Shown: positions 26,382 through 35,880, counted from the stretch's first letter. The stretch is DNA of 64,000 bases from Neorhodopirellula lusitana (GCF_900182915.1 NZ_FXUG01000004.1:310001-374000), one strand, 5' to 3'. The notes: generated by a model from the sequence alone, not told the origin. Numbers and translations: made by a program.

Positions 26382-29300
26382 GTGTCGCCGCCGGTCTCAA
26401 ACAGGACGACGAAGTGAACCACCCCGTGCGCCCGCTGGCTCCACTTGATCTGGTCATCATCCGTCTCGACACCATGCGAGATCGCGTGGCTTTCCAGATC
26501 CGCCAGCGTGAGCTCGGCGTCTGAACTGGCAAGCGGACGCGACAGCGACGAGACCTCAATCACCGAATGAACGCCACGACAAAAACGCAACGACGCCTTC
26601 GCAGGTTTGCCGGCCGTTTGGATCACCCGAAAGTGAATTGCTAAGTATTTGCCCTGATCCGACACGACACCGATGTCCACCACCTGTGCTTCCACCGTTG
26701 ATGGCGATACGTGCATCAACCATCCACGCTGGGCCAACTCAGCCGAACCGTTGGCGCTAGCCTGAATCGGCACCGCAAGCGTGTCTCGTGACTGCAGTTC
26801 ACGAGCGGAGGCAACCGGGCCGCGAACATCGAACCCAAACGCGAACGTATGCCAGTCCGATCCAACCGATGCGGTGATCAACGTATCAAGAAAGCGTTCG
26901 TCAACACGACGATGAATCGTGGGTCGGTCACTGGCCACCAAAGTAGTCCGATCGTCAGCCTCTTCGACCTGAAAACCCGTGGTCGATGCGAACCGGCGGG
27001 CACTGGTCCGACGCAATTTCTCACTGTTGATGCACCGGATAATCGGCGTCGATTCAGCAATCGCAATTCGCAACGAAGGCAGATGCTTCCAAATCGCCGA
27101 GTCGTCAGCTGAATCCGGAACGGGGCCCGCCACCTTCACTCGATAGATCAGTTGCCGACTTCCCCGTTGAAGCTGATAGCGTGCTTCCCAGACTGGGAAC
27201 TGCCGCGACTCATCATTGGGATCAACGAATCGACCTGACATCGCAATCTCACCAAGCGTCTTTGTGTCCGTGATTGTTTCCACTCGATCACAAACGGCGA
27301 CGACGGATTGCTTCGCTGATACCGGCGTCACGATCAATCGTGTTGAAAAACGGTTGCCGCGTCCGCGCCCGCTGTAGACTCCATCGACGCCGCCATGCTC
27401 TCGGTTCAGTGACACGTCCATGAACTCGTTACTCAGTCGATCACCGTCGACAATCTTCCGAATTCGAGGACGCAACCAACGCCCCATTTTTTGGATGAAG
27501 TTCGGGTCGTCATCCGACGGTTCGACGACGGCCGACTTGGCAACCTCGCCAATCGCCGCGAATCCCCAAGCAGGCACATCGGCGATGACCTGAGTCTGCC
27601 CGCCGTCGGCCGAGGCATGAAAGACGGACGAGGCATGAGCAGCAATCTTGCCCGCGATACTGATCCGTTGCCGGGCTGGCGGCGAATGCGGATGAATCAA
27701 AACAACGCTACCGGCGGCAGCGTCTTTACCCGCAATCGTCTGATAACCAAGCGATGACGCAATCTTCCGTCGCAGTTCGTCCACCGTGCTATTACGAGAA
27801 TCAGTGGCGGCATCGGGATCGATTAACGCGAGCATGCCCAGCAGGTTTTTTTGCGTTTGCCCAGCAAACGTGGATGACAACGTGGTATCGCTTGGATCAA
27901 CCAATAGATCGGTCTGAACCGTGGGAGTCGGCAGCGAACCGTGATGGTAAGGCCGCTCGCCCTCTGAAAAATACTCGTCGATCTTCCAGAACTTGCCCAA
28001 CGCCAGCGTCCAAGTCGAGGCTCGCCGAACATCATGAAAACTGTCGCAACCTTGACCGGGCCAATGGACCAACAACGACGTTGCGATCTCACCGCCATCA
28101 ATCGCTTCCCCCATCAAAGCCGACAAGGTCAAGAAAGCGGAATCATCATCGGCATCGATTGGTTTAGCGGTTAGCGCTTCGGTTTCGTCGCCACTTTCAC
28201 CCAGGATCACTTTGGATTCTTCGCCAAACCCGACTCCGTTGATGAAGTCGATTGGAACCACGCCCTGAAACTTTGCCGCCAAAATCGCCGGCAACCAATC
28301 CGCAGCGATCCCGCCGCCCAAACGCGCATACACCGTTGGCAACTGCCCCAACGTTTCTTTGACAATCGCCAATGCTCCGGCAACCCGATCCTCAACCTGA
28401 CCAATCGAAAGTCGCTGCACACACAGATCACTCGACGGTCCGCCGCCGCAAATACCGATGTCCGATCTCTGCAAACTTTGCCGCGCAACGTTGGCCGCTT
28501 CGGCGGGAAGCTCCTGAATTGCCCGAGCCACATCTTCATCGACCAGAACATTCTGGGGCGTCGCCAGTGGCACGGATTGCCCGGCGGTACTCTCCAGTTG
28601 AACATCCCCATCCGAGTCCTCTGTCGCTTTCACCCAGTCGTTCAAGGTGCCTGGGGTCACCAACGCCAAATCAAGGATGGCTGGATCGGAAGAAAAATAG
28701 TGGTCCCGCTCCTCAGCCAAGGCGTCATAGCAATCGTGAAGTGCCGCACACGCTGCGTCCGTCTCGCCCACCCCCAGCTTCGATGCGGCCTCCGCGAGCC
28801 GGTTTTCAAAGTGCTGCTGATCCAGGTTGCTGGTGTAGCGCAGCCGTCGCGTCAAAACTTGAATTTGCCACCAAGTGTAGCCCAAAGCGTAAAAGTCACT
28901 CGCACCGATGTCCCTTTGACCGGATCGACCAAAAGAATCCGAACTCGTATTCCAAAAATTTTGATCGTCCGAACGATACCCCAGCGCCTCGCACGCGGCA
29001 GCAATTTTACGAACCGCGTCAGCGCGATCGGCCACCTCGATCACGACATCGTTCAAGAAGTTTTCGTCGCCGTGCGCCTCCAACTCCCGATCAATCACGC
29101 CGTGGGATTCAGCGACAAGGCAATCCCGGATCTCGCTGGCGATTTCCGTCAAACTCGCCTGAGGCACGATAATTAGGCGATATTTTGCTTCCGCGTGATC
29201 GCTCGCGGGCTGGCTGAACACATCCTGGTCGTCGCTTCGTACAGCACGAACGGGCGCCGGTAATTCGTCGGCGCGGTACCACGCAGGTTGCCTTCCGGTC

Positions 29301-29437
29301 GCCGCAATCAGGCGTGGATGCCAGGCCGCGGTCAGCCCACCGAGTAGACTTCGAGCCGCGTCTGAACTTAAACGTGAGGGGAAATCTTCGATACTGTTGC
29401 ATGGAATCACCACACAACACTCGGCAAAAGGCAGCAT
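26378..29437 (-). CDS. Large protein, possible divergent GH38-like glycosidase
   Basis: 1019 residues starting at ATG 29437 (MLPFAECCVVIPC). No signal peptide is evident, so it is probably cytoplasmic. The N-terminal ~600 residues alternate helices and strands and include GASDFYALGYTWWQIQVLTR and VYARLGGGIAADWLPAILAA. The C-terminal ~400 residues look beta-rich (ARYQLQRGSRQLIYRVKVAG and similar), as in the super-sandwich of alpha-mannosidases. I could not find the usual GH38 HxD motif at the N-terminus, so the enzyme assignment is weak and it may be a non-catalytic relative. Translation is coupled to the kinase through an ATGA overlap, suggesting related regulation. Confidence 0.5.
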   Translation of the reverse strand: MLPFAECCVVIPCNSIEDFPSRLSSDAARSLLGGLTAAWHPRLIAATGRQPAWYRADELPAPVRAVRSDDQDVFSQPASDHAEAKYRLIIVPQASLTEIASEIRDCLVAESHGVIDRELEAHGDENFLNDVVIEVADRADAVRKIAAACEALGYRSDDQNFWNTSSDSFGRSGQRDIGASDFYALGYTWWQIQVLTRRLRYTSNLDQQHFENRLAEAASKLGVGETDAACAALHDCYDALAEERDHYFSSDPAILDLALVTPGTLNDWVKATEDSDGDVQLESTAGQSVPLATPQNVLVDEDVARAIQELPAEAANVARQSLQRSDIGICGGGPSSDLCVQRLSIGQVEDRVAGALAIVKETLGQLPTVYARLGGGIAADWLPAILAAKFQGVVPIDFINGVGFGEESKVILGESGDETEALTAKPIDADDDSAFLTLSALMGEAIDGGEIATSLLVHWPGQGCDSFHDVRRASTWTLALGKFWKIDEYFSEGERPYHHGSLPTPTVQTDLLVDPSDTTLSSTFAGQTQKNLLGMLALIDPDAATDSRNSTVDELRRKIASSLGYQTIAGKDAAAGSVVLIHPHSPPARQRISIAGKIAAHASSVFHASADGGQTQVIADVPAWGFAAIGEVAKSAVVEPSDDDPNFIQKMGRWLRPRIRKIVDGDRLSNEFMDVSLNREHGGVDGVYSGRGRGNRFSTRLIVTPVSAKQSVVAVCDRVETITDTKTLGEIAMSGRFVDPNDESRQFPVWEARYQLQRGSRQLIYRVKVAGPVPDSADDSAIWKHLPSLRIAIAESTPIIRCINSEKLRRTSARRFASTTGFQVEEADDRTTLVASDRPTIHRRVDERFLDTLITASVGSDWHTFAFGFDVRGPVASARELQSRDTLAVPIQASANGSAELAQRGWLMHVSPSTVEAQVVDIGVVSDQGKYLAIHFRVIQTAGKPAKASLRFCRGVHSVIEVSSLSRPLASSDAELTLADLESHAISHGVETDDDQIKWSQRAHGVVHFVVLFETGGDT

Positions 29438-29555
29438 GAGCGACTAAAATTTGACGTAGAGGGAGGAAAACGAGATACTAATCAGTATGCCAGCGCACTG
29501 GCACCTCCCGCACTCACTAATCTCTTTTCTACTCACGATCGTTCCAAGGCAATCC

Positions 29556-31703
29556 ATGGCAGGCTCCGCCGGTGTTTGGGGAATTGAAATCGGGCAAAGC
29601 GCCCTGAAGGCACTCCACTGTGTCAAAAAAGGCGACGAAATTGTCGCTGACGCTTTCGATTTCATTGAATACCCCAAAATTCTAAGTCAGCCCGACGCCA
29701 ACCCCGACGAGATGATCGCTGAGGCGTTGACCCAATTGGTTGAGCGTAATGACGCCATCCGAGACAAGGTCTGCATCAGCGTGCCGGGGCAAAGCGGCTT
29801 GGCTAAATTCTTCAAACCGCCACCGGTGGACCTGAAGAAGATCGCTGACATTGTTCGCTACGAAGCGAAACAACAGATCCCGTTCGAGCTGTCCGACGTG
29901 ATCTGGGATTACCAGATGATGCCGGGTGCCGTCATCCAGGAAGGCTACGCACTGGAAAGCGAAGTCGGTCTGTTCGCAATGAAACGCGACCAGGCGTACC
30001 GCCAAATGGCGCCTTTCCAGGAAGCGGACCTGCAGGTCGATGCGATCCAGTTGGCGCCCATCGCGTTGTACAACGCGGTCGCCTACGATCGCATGCACGA
30101 ACGGATCGATACGGAAGAGTTCGACGTCGACAATCCACCGACATCCACGGTGATCTTGTCGATCGGTACGGACTCCAGCGACTTGATCATCACCAATGGA
30201 TTCCGCATCTGGCAACGCAGCATGCCGATCGGCGGTAATCACTTCACACGCCAATTGACCAAGGATCTTAAGCTTACCTTCGCCAAGGCCGAGCACCTCA
30301 AACGCAACGCCCGCGAAGCAGTTGACCCCAAGCTGGTTTTCCAAACCATGCGACCAGTCTTCAACGACTTGGTCACCGAAGTGCAACGGTCCATCGGCTT
30401 CTTCCGTAGCATGGACAAGAAGGCGGAAATCGTCGAACTGCTCGTGACGGGCAACACCGTCAAGATGCCAGGTCTGGCCGCTTACCTCGGTAAAAACCTT
30501 GGCTACGAAGTCCAAGTGCTAGACCGCTTCAGCCGGCTGACGGGCGAAGACGTTCTGTCGATGCCAACCTTCCGCGACAACTCACCCACATTCGCAGTCT
30601 GCTATGGATTGTGCTTGCAGGGTCTGGACATGGGCCAGGTGCACACCACCTTGGTGCCCAAGGAAATCCTGACGCAACGAATGATTCGCGCCAAGAAACC
30701 TTGGACGCTGCTTGGCCTGACTGCACTGATGTTGGGAACCTCGGTGCAATATGCACTCACTCAGCGATCATGGGCCACGACGCACGAAAACGTGTGGAAG
30801 GGTGCATCATCAGCCGTGTCGCAGATGACAACGTACAGCAGCGATGAAAAGAGCAAGGATGCAACGCTGGAAAACCGTTTGGCGTTCCTAAACAGCCTCG
30901 GCGAGGAAGTTTCGGGCAACGTTGAAGAGCGGCTGATTTGGCTAGAAATGCTGAAAGCGGTGAACATGTTGATCCCGCGTGAAGACTATCCCGAGGGCAA
31001 AATCCCGTCGCCGACCGAAGTGCCGCTCGAAGACCGAATCGATTTCCATATCACGCAAATCGAAACCAAAAAGCTGACCGACTTGGCACTCTGGTACACG
31101 CCGATCGTGGATCAGCGGTACAAAGAAGAAATGCGTAACTGGGCGCGGACCATGAAGCGGACGCTTCCCGATGAATTCGCGACCGATACTGGCCCCACGG
31201 GCGAAGGCTGGATTGTCCAACTCTCCGGATACCACTTCTATAACAGTACTGATCGGATGGGCCTCGAAGGTACCAACCACGTCCGCAAGTACCTGACGAC
31301 GAACTTCCTGGAAAAGCCGATCACCTTGACCGGTATGGATGGCGAGAAATTGACGTTCACCCCGAAAGAGATGGGGTTCTCCTATCCGTTGCAATTGGAC
31401 GAAAAAGAAGCCACTGATGTCCTGATCCCGAACCCTGATTACGACCCAGCTAGCCCGTCGGCGATGTTGACGCCGCCGAAGGGAATCACGGGCCCCAAAG
31501 AAATCGTGGCCCCCAACGGCGAAACGATTTTGTATCAGCCACCGACCCTGCGCGTGCGACGACTGGATTTCACGTTCCAGTTTGTCTGGACGCCCCTGGC
31601 TCTTTCAGAACGAATCAAGCTGAAACTGGAAGCGGAGGCTGCTGCAGAAGCTGAAGCAGCCGAAATGTCGGGCATGGAGTCCGGCGATGTCGCAATGAAC
31701 TAA
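29556..31703 (+). CDS. pilM: PilM-like actin-fold protein fused to a PilN-like membrane segment
   Basis: 715 residues from the ATG at 29556 (MAGSAGVWGIEIGQSALKAL); an earlier in-frame start at 29487 lacks support. Residues 1-~350 match type IV pilus PilM: the phosphate-binding GIEIGQSALKAL, CISVPGQSGLAKFFKPPPVD, IVRYEAKQQIPFELSDVIWD and STVILSIGTDSSDLII. PilM is ~350 residues and soluble; here one TM helix (about 383-403, LLGLTALMLGTSVQYALT) and ~300 further residues follow, the layout of PilN. The product would therefore join PilM and PilN in one chain. Two single-pass membrane proteins follow in the same direction, as PilO and PilP would. The divergent neighbour starts 118 bp upstream. Confidence 0.82.
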   Translation: MAGSAGVWGIEIGQSALKALHCVKKGDEIVADAFDFIEYPKILSQPDANPDEMIAEALTQLVERNDAIRDKVCISVPGQSGLAKFFKPPPVDLKKIADIVRYEAKQQIPFELSDVIWDYQMMPGAVIQEGYALESEVGLFAMKRDQAYRQMAPFQEADLQVDAIQLAPIALYNAVAYDRMHERIDTEEFDVDNPPTSTVILSIGTDSSDLIITNGFRIWQRSMPIGGNHFTRQLTKDLKLTFAKAEHLKRNAREAVDPKLVFQTMRPVFNDLVTEVQRSIGFFRSMDKKAEIVELLVTGNTVKMPGLAAYLGKNLGYEVQVLDRFSRLTGEDVLSMPTFRDNSPTFAVCYGLCLQGLDMGQVHTTLVPKEILTQRMIRAKKPWTLLGLTALMLGTSVQYALTQRSWATTHENVWKGASSAVSQMTTYSSDEKSKDATLENRLAFLNSLGEEVSGNVEERLIWLEMLKAVNMLIPREDYPEGKIPSPTEVPLEDRIDFHITQIETKKLTDLALWYTPIVDQRYKEEMRNWARTMKRTLPDEFATDTGPTGEGWIVQLSGYHFYNSTDRMGLEGTNHVRKYLTTNFLEKPITLTGMDGEKLTFTPKEMGFSYPLQLDEKEATDVLIPNPDYDPASPSAMLTPPKGITGPKEIVAPNGETILYQPPTLRVRRLDFTFQFVWTPLALSERIKLKLEAEAAAEAEAAEMSGMESGDVAMN

Positions 31704-31776
31704 CTCTGCACACCGCAGCCAACGACTTCTCAACTTTTCTAGACCTTCACTCACCTATTCCCTAGCGGCCCCAACC

Positions 31777-33618
31777 ATGGATCAACTGAAACCCGCATTA
31801 GACTTCCTTAAGCAATACGGCTTCTGGATTTCAGTCGGCTTGATTCTTCTGGGATCGCTGTATACGTGGTTCTCCGTGACTTCGACACTGGTCGCTGAAC
31901 GAGAAAGCCGTGCCAGCCGCATCCGCAGTGAAGTATCGTCGGTCAAAAGTATCCGTTCGGAACTATCCGTGCATCCCAATCCGACATCGCACGAAGTGAT
32001 GGAAGCGATGATCGAAGCTCGACAAGACGAAGTTCTTGAGGCATGGAAAAAAGTTTTCGACGCCCAGCGTGACATTCTCGTCTGGCCCGAAAAGGAATTG
32101 ACCAAGGACCTGATCGATGAGTACCGCGACCTGATTCCAATCGAAAGCTACGTCGACTATCCACCTCTGGAAGACCAAAAGCTGGAAACCGAACTGCTGA
32201 ACCAATACCGCTACTACATTGCCAACGTACTTCCCAGTATCGCTGCGATTGCTCAAGCGGATTGGAAAGCGGGGTTCGGACAAGGTCAGGGCAACGACAT
32301 GGACATGAGCATGGGCGTGGACATGGGATTTGGAAACGAAGGAATGTTCGAGAACACAGCGCCCGTGAATATCACCGGCGTCCAGAAGGGACCGCTGGTT
32401 CAGTGGCCGCCCGCAGCACAACAGTCCCTTGTCACGGAACTCTTCCCTTGGGAAGGCCGCCGCCCCTCAACACTGGATGTCTATTACAGCCAAGAAAACT
32501 TGTGGATTCTTCGCCAAATGCTACAGATCATTGCTCAAGTCAACGGCGACGCTCAACAGCCCTTCGAAGCCAAGATCCGAAAGATCAATCAGCTTTCCAT
32601 GGGCCGACAAGTTCGTTTCATCGCCGGATCGCTTGCCTCACCTGGCGTGTCCGCCATGGGGATGGATGGCGGCATGGGAATGGATATGGGTATGGATATG
32701 GGGATGGATATGGGAATGGACATGGGCATGGATATGGGCATGGACATGGGAATGGACATGGGGATGGGGATGGAAGGAGGCCTTGGAATCGATCCTGCTG
32801 ATGGACGGTATGTCGACACATTGAACCAACCGATCACCGGTGCCCAACTCAGATCCGCTTTGGAAAGTGACTCACCAACGGATGCCCCGTTGAAGGTCGC
32901 GAAACGAGTCCCGGTCATGATGTCAGTCCAGATTGATCAACGAGCAATCCCGGAATTGATCGCGGTGTGTGGAAGCGTGCCCTTGATGGTGCAAGTCAAA
33001 CAAACCCGCATCCTGCCACTCAGCGGCGCTAACCAAGCCGGATCCGACATGGGAATGGATATGGGGATGGGCGGAAGCATGGAAATGGACATGGGAATGG
33101 GAGGCGGCATGGGCGGTGGAATGGGAGGTGCCTCCATGATGAACATGCAACCCGACGCGTTTCCGTTGGATGTCACTGTCGAAGTCTACGGACTGATCCA
33201 CATCTACAACCCACCGCAAAAAGAGAAGTTGGGTGTTGAATTGGTCACTGCTGAAACCGTGATCGACGGCCAAGCAATGGGTGCTGCCGAAGGCGATGTC
33301 GCTGCTCCCGATGCAGCCTTGCCAGCTCCAGAAACAACCAACGAACAACCACCCGTGGACGCGACTCCTCAACCCGAAGCGTCTGACGCCACTCCGGCCC
33401 CTGTCGACGCGACACCTCCGGCAGCCCCAGCTTCGCCAGACGCTGGACCGGCACCTGGACCGGCACCTGGCGAAAACGCATTCCAACAGCGTCCCCTTCA
33501 CCGTCTTCCGGCAACACTGTTCGCCGCGTCGCCGGAACATGCATGCACGCTATCGCCAATCGTTACTGCAACAAGTCGCCTTTCGATTCGCTACGATTCA
33601 TTGACGCTCGCCTCTTAA
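31777..33618 (+). CDS. Single-pass membrane protein with Met/Gly/Asp-rich runs, in PilO position
   Basis: 613 residues. A short cytoplasmic start is followed by a TM helix (FWISVGLILLGSLYTWFSV, about 17-35) and a helical, coiled-coil-like stretch (to ~130), which is the topology of PilO/PilN. The extracytoplasmic part contains three Met-rich segments: near 168-185, 294-335 (alternating Met with Gly and Asp) and 424-458 (Met/Gly). Between them are folded-looking segments (SLVTELFPWEGRRPSTLDVY; PVMMSVQIDQRAIPELIAVC). A Pro/Ala-rich stretch precedes the C-terminus. The last ~45 residues look unlike the rest in composition. The gene follows the PilM-like gene by 73 bp. No named family is recognised. 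Confidence 0.78.
   Translation: MDQLKPALDFLKQYGFWISVGLILLGSLYTWFSVTSTLVAERESRASRIRSEVSSVKSIRSELSVHPNPTSHEVMEAMIEARQDEVLEAWKKVFDAQRDILVWPEKELTKDLIDEYRDLIPIESYVDYPPLEDQKLETELLNQYRYYIANVLPSIAAIAQADWKAGFGQGQGNDMDMSMGVDMGFGNEGMFENTAPVNITGVQKGPLVQWPPAAQQSLVTELFPWEGRRPSTLDVYYSQENLWILRQMLQIIAQVNGDAQQPFEAKIRKINQLSMGRQVRFIAGSLASPGVSAMGMDGGMGMDMGMDMGMDMGMDMGMDMGMDMGMDMGMGMEGGLGIDPADGRYVDTLNQPITGAQLRSALESDSPTDAPLKVAKRVPVMMSVQIDQRAIPELIAVCGSVPLMVQVKQTRILPLSGANQAGSDMGMDMGMGGSMEMDMGMGGGMGGGMGGASMMNMQPDAFPLDVTVEVYGLIHIYNPPQKEKLGVELVTAETVIDGQAMGAAEGDVAAPDAALPAPETTNEQPPVDATPQPEASDATPAPVDATPPAAPASPDAGPAPGPAPGENAFQQRPLHRLPATLFAASPEHACTLSPIVTATSRLSIRYDSLTLAS
32655..32778 (+). repeat. Degenerate 6/12-bp coding repeat (ATGGAY-ATGGGN)
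   Basis: About twenty Met codons alternate with Asp and Gly codons, giving a DNA repeat of ATGGGN and ATGGAY hexamers inside the 31,777-33,618 gene. Synonymous third-base variation shows that the peptide pattern, not only the DNA, is retained. Such a run is prone to slippage in multiples of 6 bp, which would keep the frame. Confidence 0.85.
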
Positions 33619-33675
33619 TATTTCCGCCCTCATCATTCATTCACTGCCCCGGTCGTCATCACGACGGAGAATCTC

Positions 33676-35703
33676 ATGGACGCCTCCAAGATCAAAGACT
33701 TTTTCATTTTCCACGGCGAGAAAATCGTCGTGGCGGTCGTTGTCGCGGCTTCGCTGTGGATGATCTATGGCGGATTGCAGATGCCGGACATGCGCGACGA
33801 GCAGCAGCCAGACCAGCTGGCTGCCGAAGCAAACCAGGTTCGTACCAGCATTGATGACGATCACACCGAAGCGATCATTGGTCCACGCAAGGAGACTCTT
33901 GAGTTTGACATTGTTGCCGAAACAGTGAAACGACAAACACCCGTCGATCCCAAGCCTTATGAACTGCCCCACCTTCTGATTCCAACCGAAATCGATTCTT
34001 CGACCCGCCGCCAAGATCCACAACTCTTGGCGCCGTTGGAATTGTTGACCAGCGGCCACATCGAAACCATCGCCGTCCTCAATGGATCCAACCGTCTAAC
34101 CTCCCTCGAAGGTGCCGACGCAGTCGAAGTGACTGAACAACCGGTCGCCCCGACTAGACGTACCCGACGCGGAGGTCGACGAGGCGGCATGGATGAGATG
34201 GAATCCGAAATGGAGATGGAAATGGAGATGCAAATGCAGATGGAGATGGAAATGCAAATGGGAGGCATGGGAATGGGTATGGGAGGCATGGGAATGGATC
34301 CCACGATGGCCCAAGGTGCTCAACGCCACCTCAACGAAAAATACAACTTCGGTTTCCACCCTGGTGCCAGCACCAATAGCAGCACCAACACCAAACCGAT
34401 TGGTATCCAATCGGCCTGGTTCATCGCGGGCACTGCATTGCTTCCTCACAAACAAATCGCGGATGCGTTCCGCACTGCATTGTTCGATGCGGACGGCTAT
34501 GTGCCCCAGCGAGATCAACCGCTGTACTTCAACTACGAGATCCAGCGTGCCGAAGTGACTCGAAAGTCAGTAGATCAATTGGCCGAAGACGACTGGGTGT
34601 TGATCGGCAATCGCGAATCGGACCTGAAACGAGCGGCCTATACGTGGGCCGGCTATGCCCCCGAATTGGTCCCGCAAGATTTCCGAGATATCAACCTGAC
34701 TGGGTATATCCCACCGGTCCTTCTAAGCGATTACTCCAAGTTTGCCCTCCATCCTAAAATCCCAATGATGTCGCGAGACGCCAAGGTTCAACAGGAACTG
34801 ATGGAATCGTCTGCGGAGGTCAAAGAGGTAAACCCAGACGATCTCGAGCTAGCGATCCCTGGTTCAATTGGCTTCGGTGGCGAAGACAATTTTGGCATGG
34901 GGATGGGAATGGATATGGACATGGGTATGGAAATGGGCATGAACATGGGCATGTCCGAATCGATGAACATGGTCGAAGTGGATCCTGTCGATTTCAAGAT
35001 CATGCGATTTTACGATTTTGCCAGAGGCGGTGACCCCAAAAGCCCCTTGCCTGGTCGCAAGTACGTTTATCGTCTTCGATTCGCCGTCCAGGACCCGAAC
35101 TTCCCAGCCAACCCACTTCATCAACCCAAGAGTTCCACTTTGGCGCGAGAGGTCTACACTCGAATTCAAACGCTAATGACCAAGGCGGAAGAAACGAAAA
35201 AGCGAGAATTCTTGCAGTGGAGCCCCTGGAGCGAACCTAGCCAGCCAGTCTCGCTGCCAGCGCTAAATCGTTACTACACCGGGCCAGTTGAACAACCGCG
35301 CAAGCGAACCTTCCAAGTCGCCGGCCGCGAAGTGAAGTACTCGAAATCGCAACCCACTGCGAAAGCACTTAGCCTGAACCACAACGTGCAATACGCCACG
35401 GTCATGCCGATCTATAAAAAAGAGGTCACCGAAGGCTCCACGATGGCGCATTCAGGCGACGTGGAACTGATTGATCCGATCACGCTAAGTATCAAGAAGG
35501 CTCCCGATACGAAGGTATTGTCCGGCACCACCGTGGTGGACATTCAGGGCGGCAGGTCTCTCGACATGGATGACAGCGACAAACTAAAAAGCCCTGGGAT
35601 GATGCTGCTCTTTGACGAATCAGGCGGCTTGAAGCTGAAATCGGAGGTCGGCGACCAAGAGTCTTATCGCATCTATTCGTTTGCCGACGAGCGTGGCGAG
35701 TAG
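33676..35703 (+). CDS. Single-pass membrane protein with Met/Glu/Gln- and Met/Gly-rich runs, in PilP position
   Basis: 675 residues; the ATG is preceded by GGAGA at a suitable distance, one of the few clear ribosome-binding sites here. One TM helix near the N-terminus (IVVAVVVAASLWMIYGGL, about 17-34) places the bulk outside the cytoplasm. A basic RRTRRGGRRGG run (near 157-170) precedes a Met/Glu/Gln segment at 172-195 and a Met/Gly segment at 195-209; a second Met-rich run spans 405-435. Between and after these are folded-looking regions, including YVYRLRFAVQDPNFPANPLH and PWSEPSQPVSLP. It lies 57 bp after the previous gene with the same architecture, so the pair probably forms one complex with the PilM-like protein. 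Function unknown. Confidence 0.78.
   Translation: MDASKIKDFFIFHGEKIVVAVVVAASLWMIYGGLQMPDMRDEQQPDQLAAEANQVRTSIDDDHTEAIIGPRKETLEFDIVAETVKRQTPVDPKPYELPHLLIPTEIDSSTRRQDPQLLAPLELLTSGHIETIAVLNGSNRLTSLEGADAVEVTEQPVAPTRRTRRGGRRGGMDEMESEMEMEMEMQMQMEMEMQMGGMGMGMGGMGMDPTMAQGAQRHLNEKYNFGFHPGASTNSSTNTKPIGIQSAWFIAGTALLPHKQIADAFRTALFDADGYVPQRDQPLYFNYEIQRAEVTRKSVDQLAEDDWVLIGNRESDLKRAAYTWAGYAPELVPQDFRDINLTGYIPPVLLSDYSKFALHPKIPMMSRDAKVQQELMESSAEVKEVNPDDLELAIPGSIGFGGEDNFGMGMGMDMDMGMEMGMNMGMSESMNMVEVDPVDFKIMRFYDFARGGDPKSPLPGRKYVYRLRFAVQDPNFPANPLHQPKSSTLAREVYTRIQTLMTKAEETKKREFLQWSPWSEPSQPVSLPALNRYYTGPVEQPRKRTFQVAGREVKYSKSQPTAKALSLNHNVQYATVMPIYKKEVTEGSTMAHSGDVELIDPITLSIKKAPDTKVLSGTTVVDIQGGRSLDMDDSDKLKSPGMMLLFDESGGLKLKSEVGDQESYRIYSFADERGE
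34189..34302 (+). repeat. ATG-rich coding repeat (Met-Glu/Gln, then Met-Gly)
   Basis: ATGGAR and ATGCAR hexamers shift to ATGGGN within the 33,676-35,703 gene. The antisense strand reads as CAT codons and so produces spurious His-rich frames. The amino-acid partner of Met changes from acidic/polar to Gly along the run. Confidence 0.8.
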
Positions 35704-35864
35704 CCGCGAAGCTTTTCGATCCCCACTCGCGGCCCAGGTCAATCGACAGATAGCCGCTTACCCGCGGTGGTGGAGCGAGCGAAAGATCTTTCGACACGAG
35801 GATCTATAACATCATCCTTGGTGGTGTTTTTCCTACTTTCTAGTATTTCACGACATGGGCCCCT

Positions 35865-35880
35865 GGTCCCGATTGGGACC
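35865..35880. repeat. Perfect 6-bp stem with 4-base loop
   Basis: GGTCCC-GATT-GGGACC. It lies 162 bp after the stop of the Met-rich protein. No T-run follows on the + strand, so it is not a standard intrinsic terminator. Confidence 0.55.

Noticed and set aside
28560-28590. Sigma-54-like TGGCAC...TTGC string
   Set aside because: Spacing between the two elements is 3 rather than 5 and it is inside a coding region.
29682-30515. 277-codon - strand frame opposite the PilM-like gene
   Set aside because: Lies wholly inside a gene with clear PilM motifs; no domain is recognisable in the antisense product.
32618-32847. His-rich - strand open frames opposite the Met run (His alternating with Pro, Ser, Val, Ile)
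   Set aside because: ATG codons read as CAT (His) on the other strand, so Met-rich coding DNA always yields His-rich antisense frames. The + frame has a TM helix, operon context and folded flanks.
34096-34518. 140-codon His-rich - strand frame opposite the second Met run
   Set aside because: Same mirror effect of ATG repeats inside a well-supported + strand gene.
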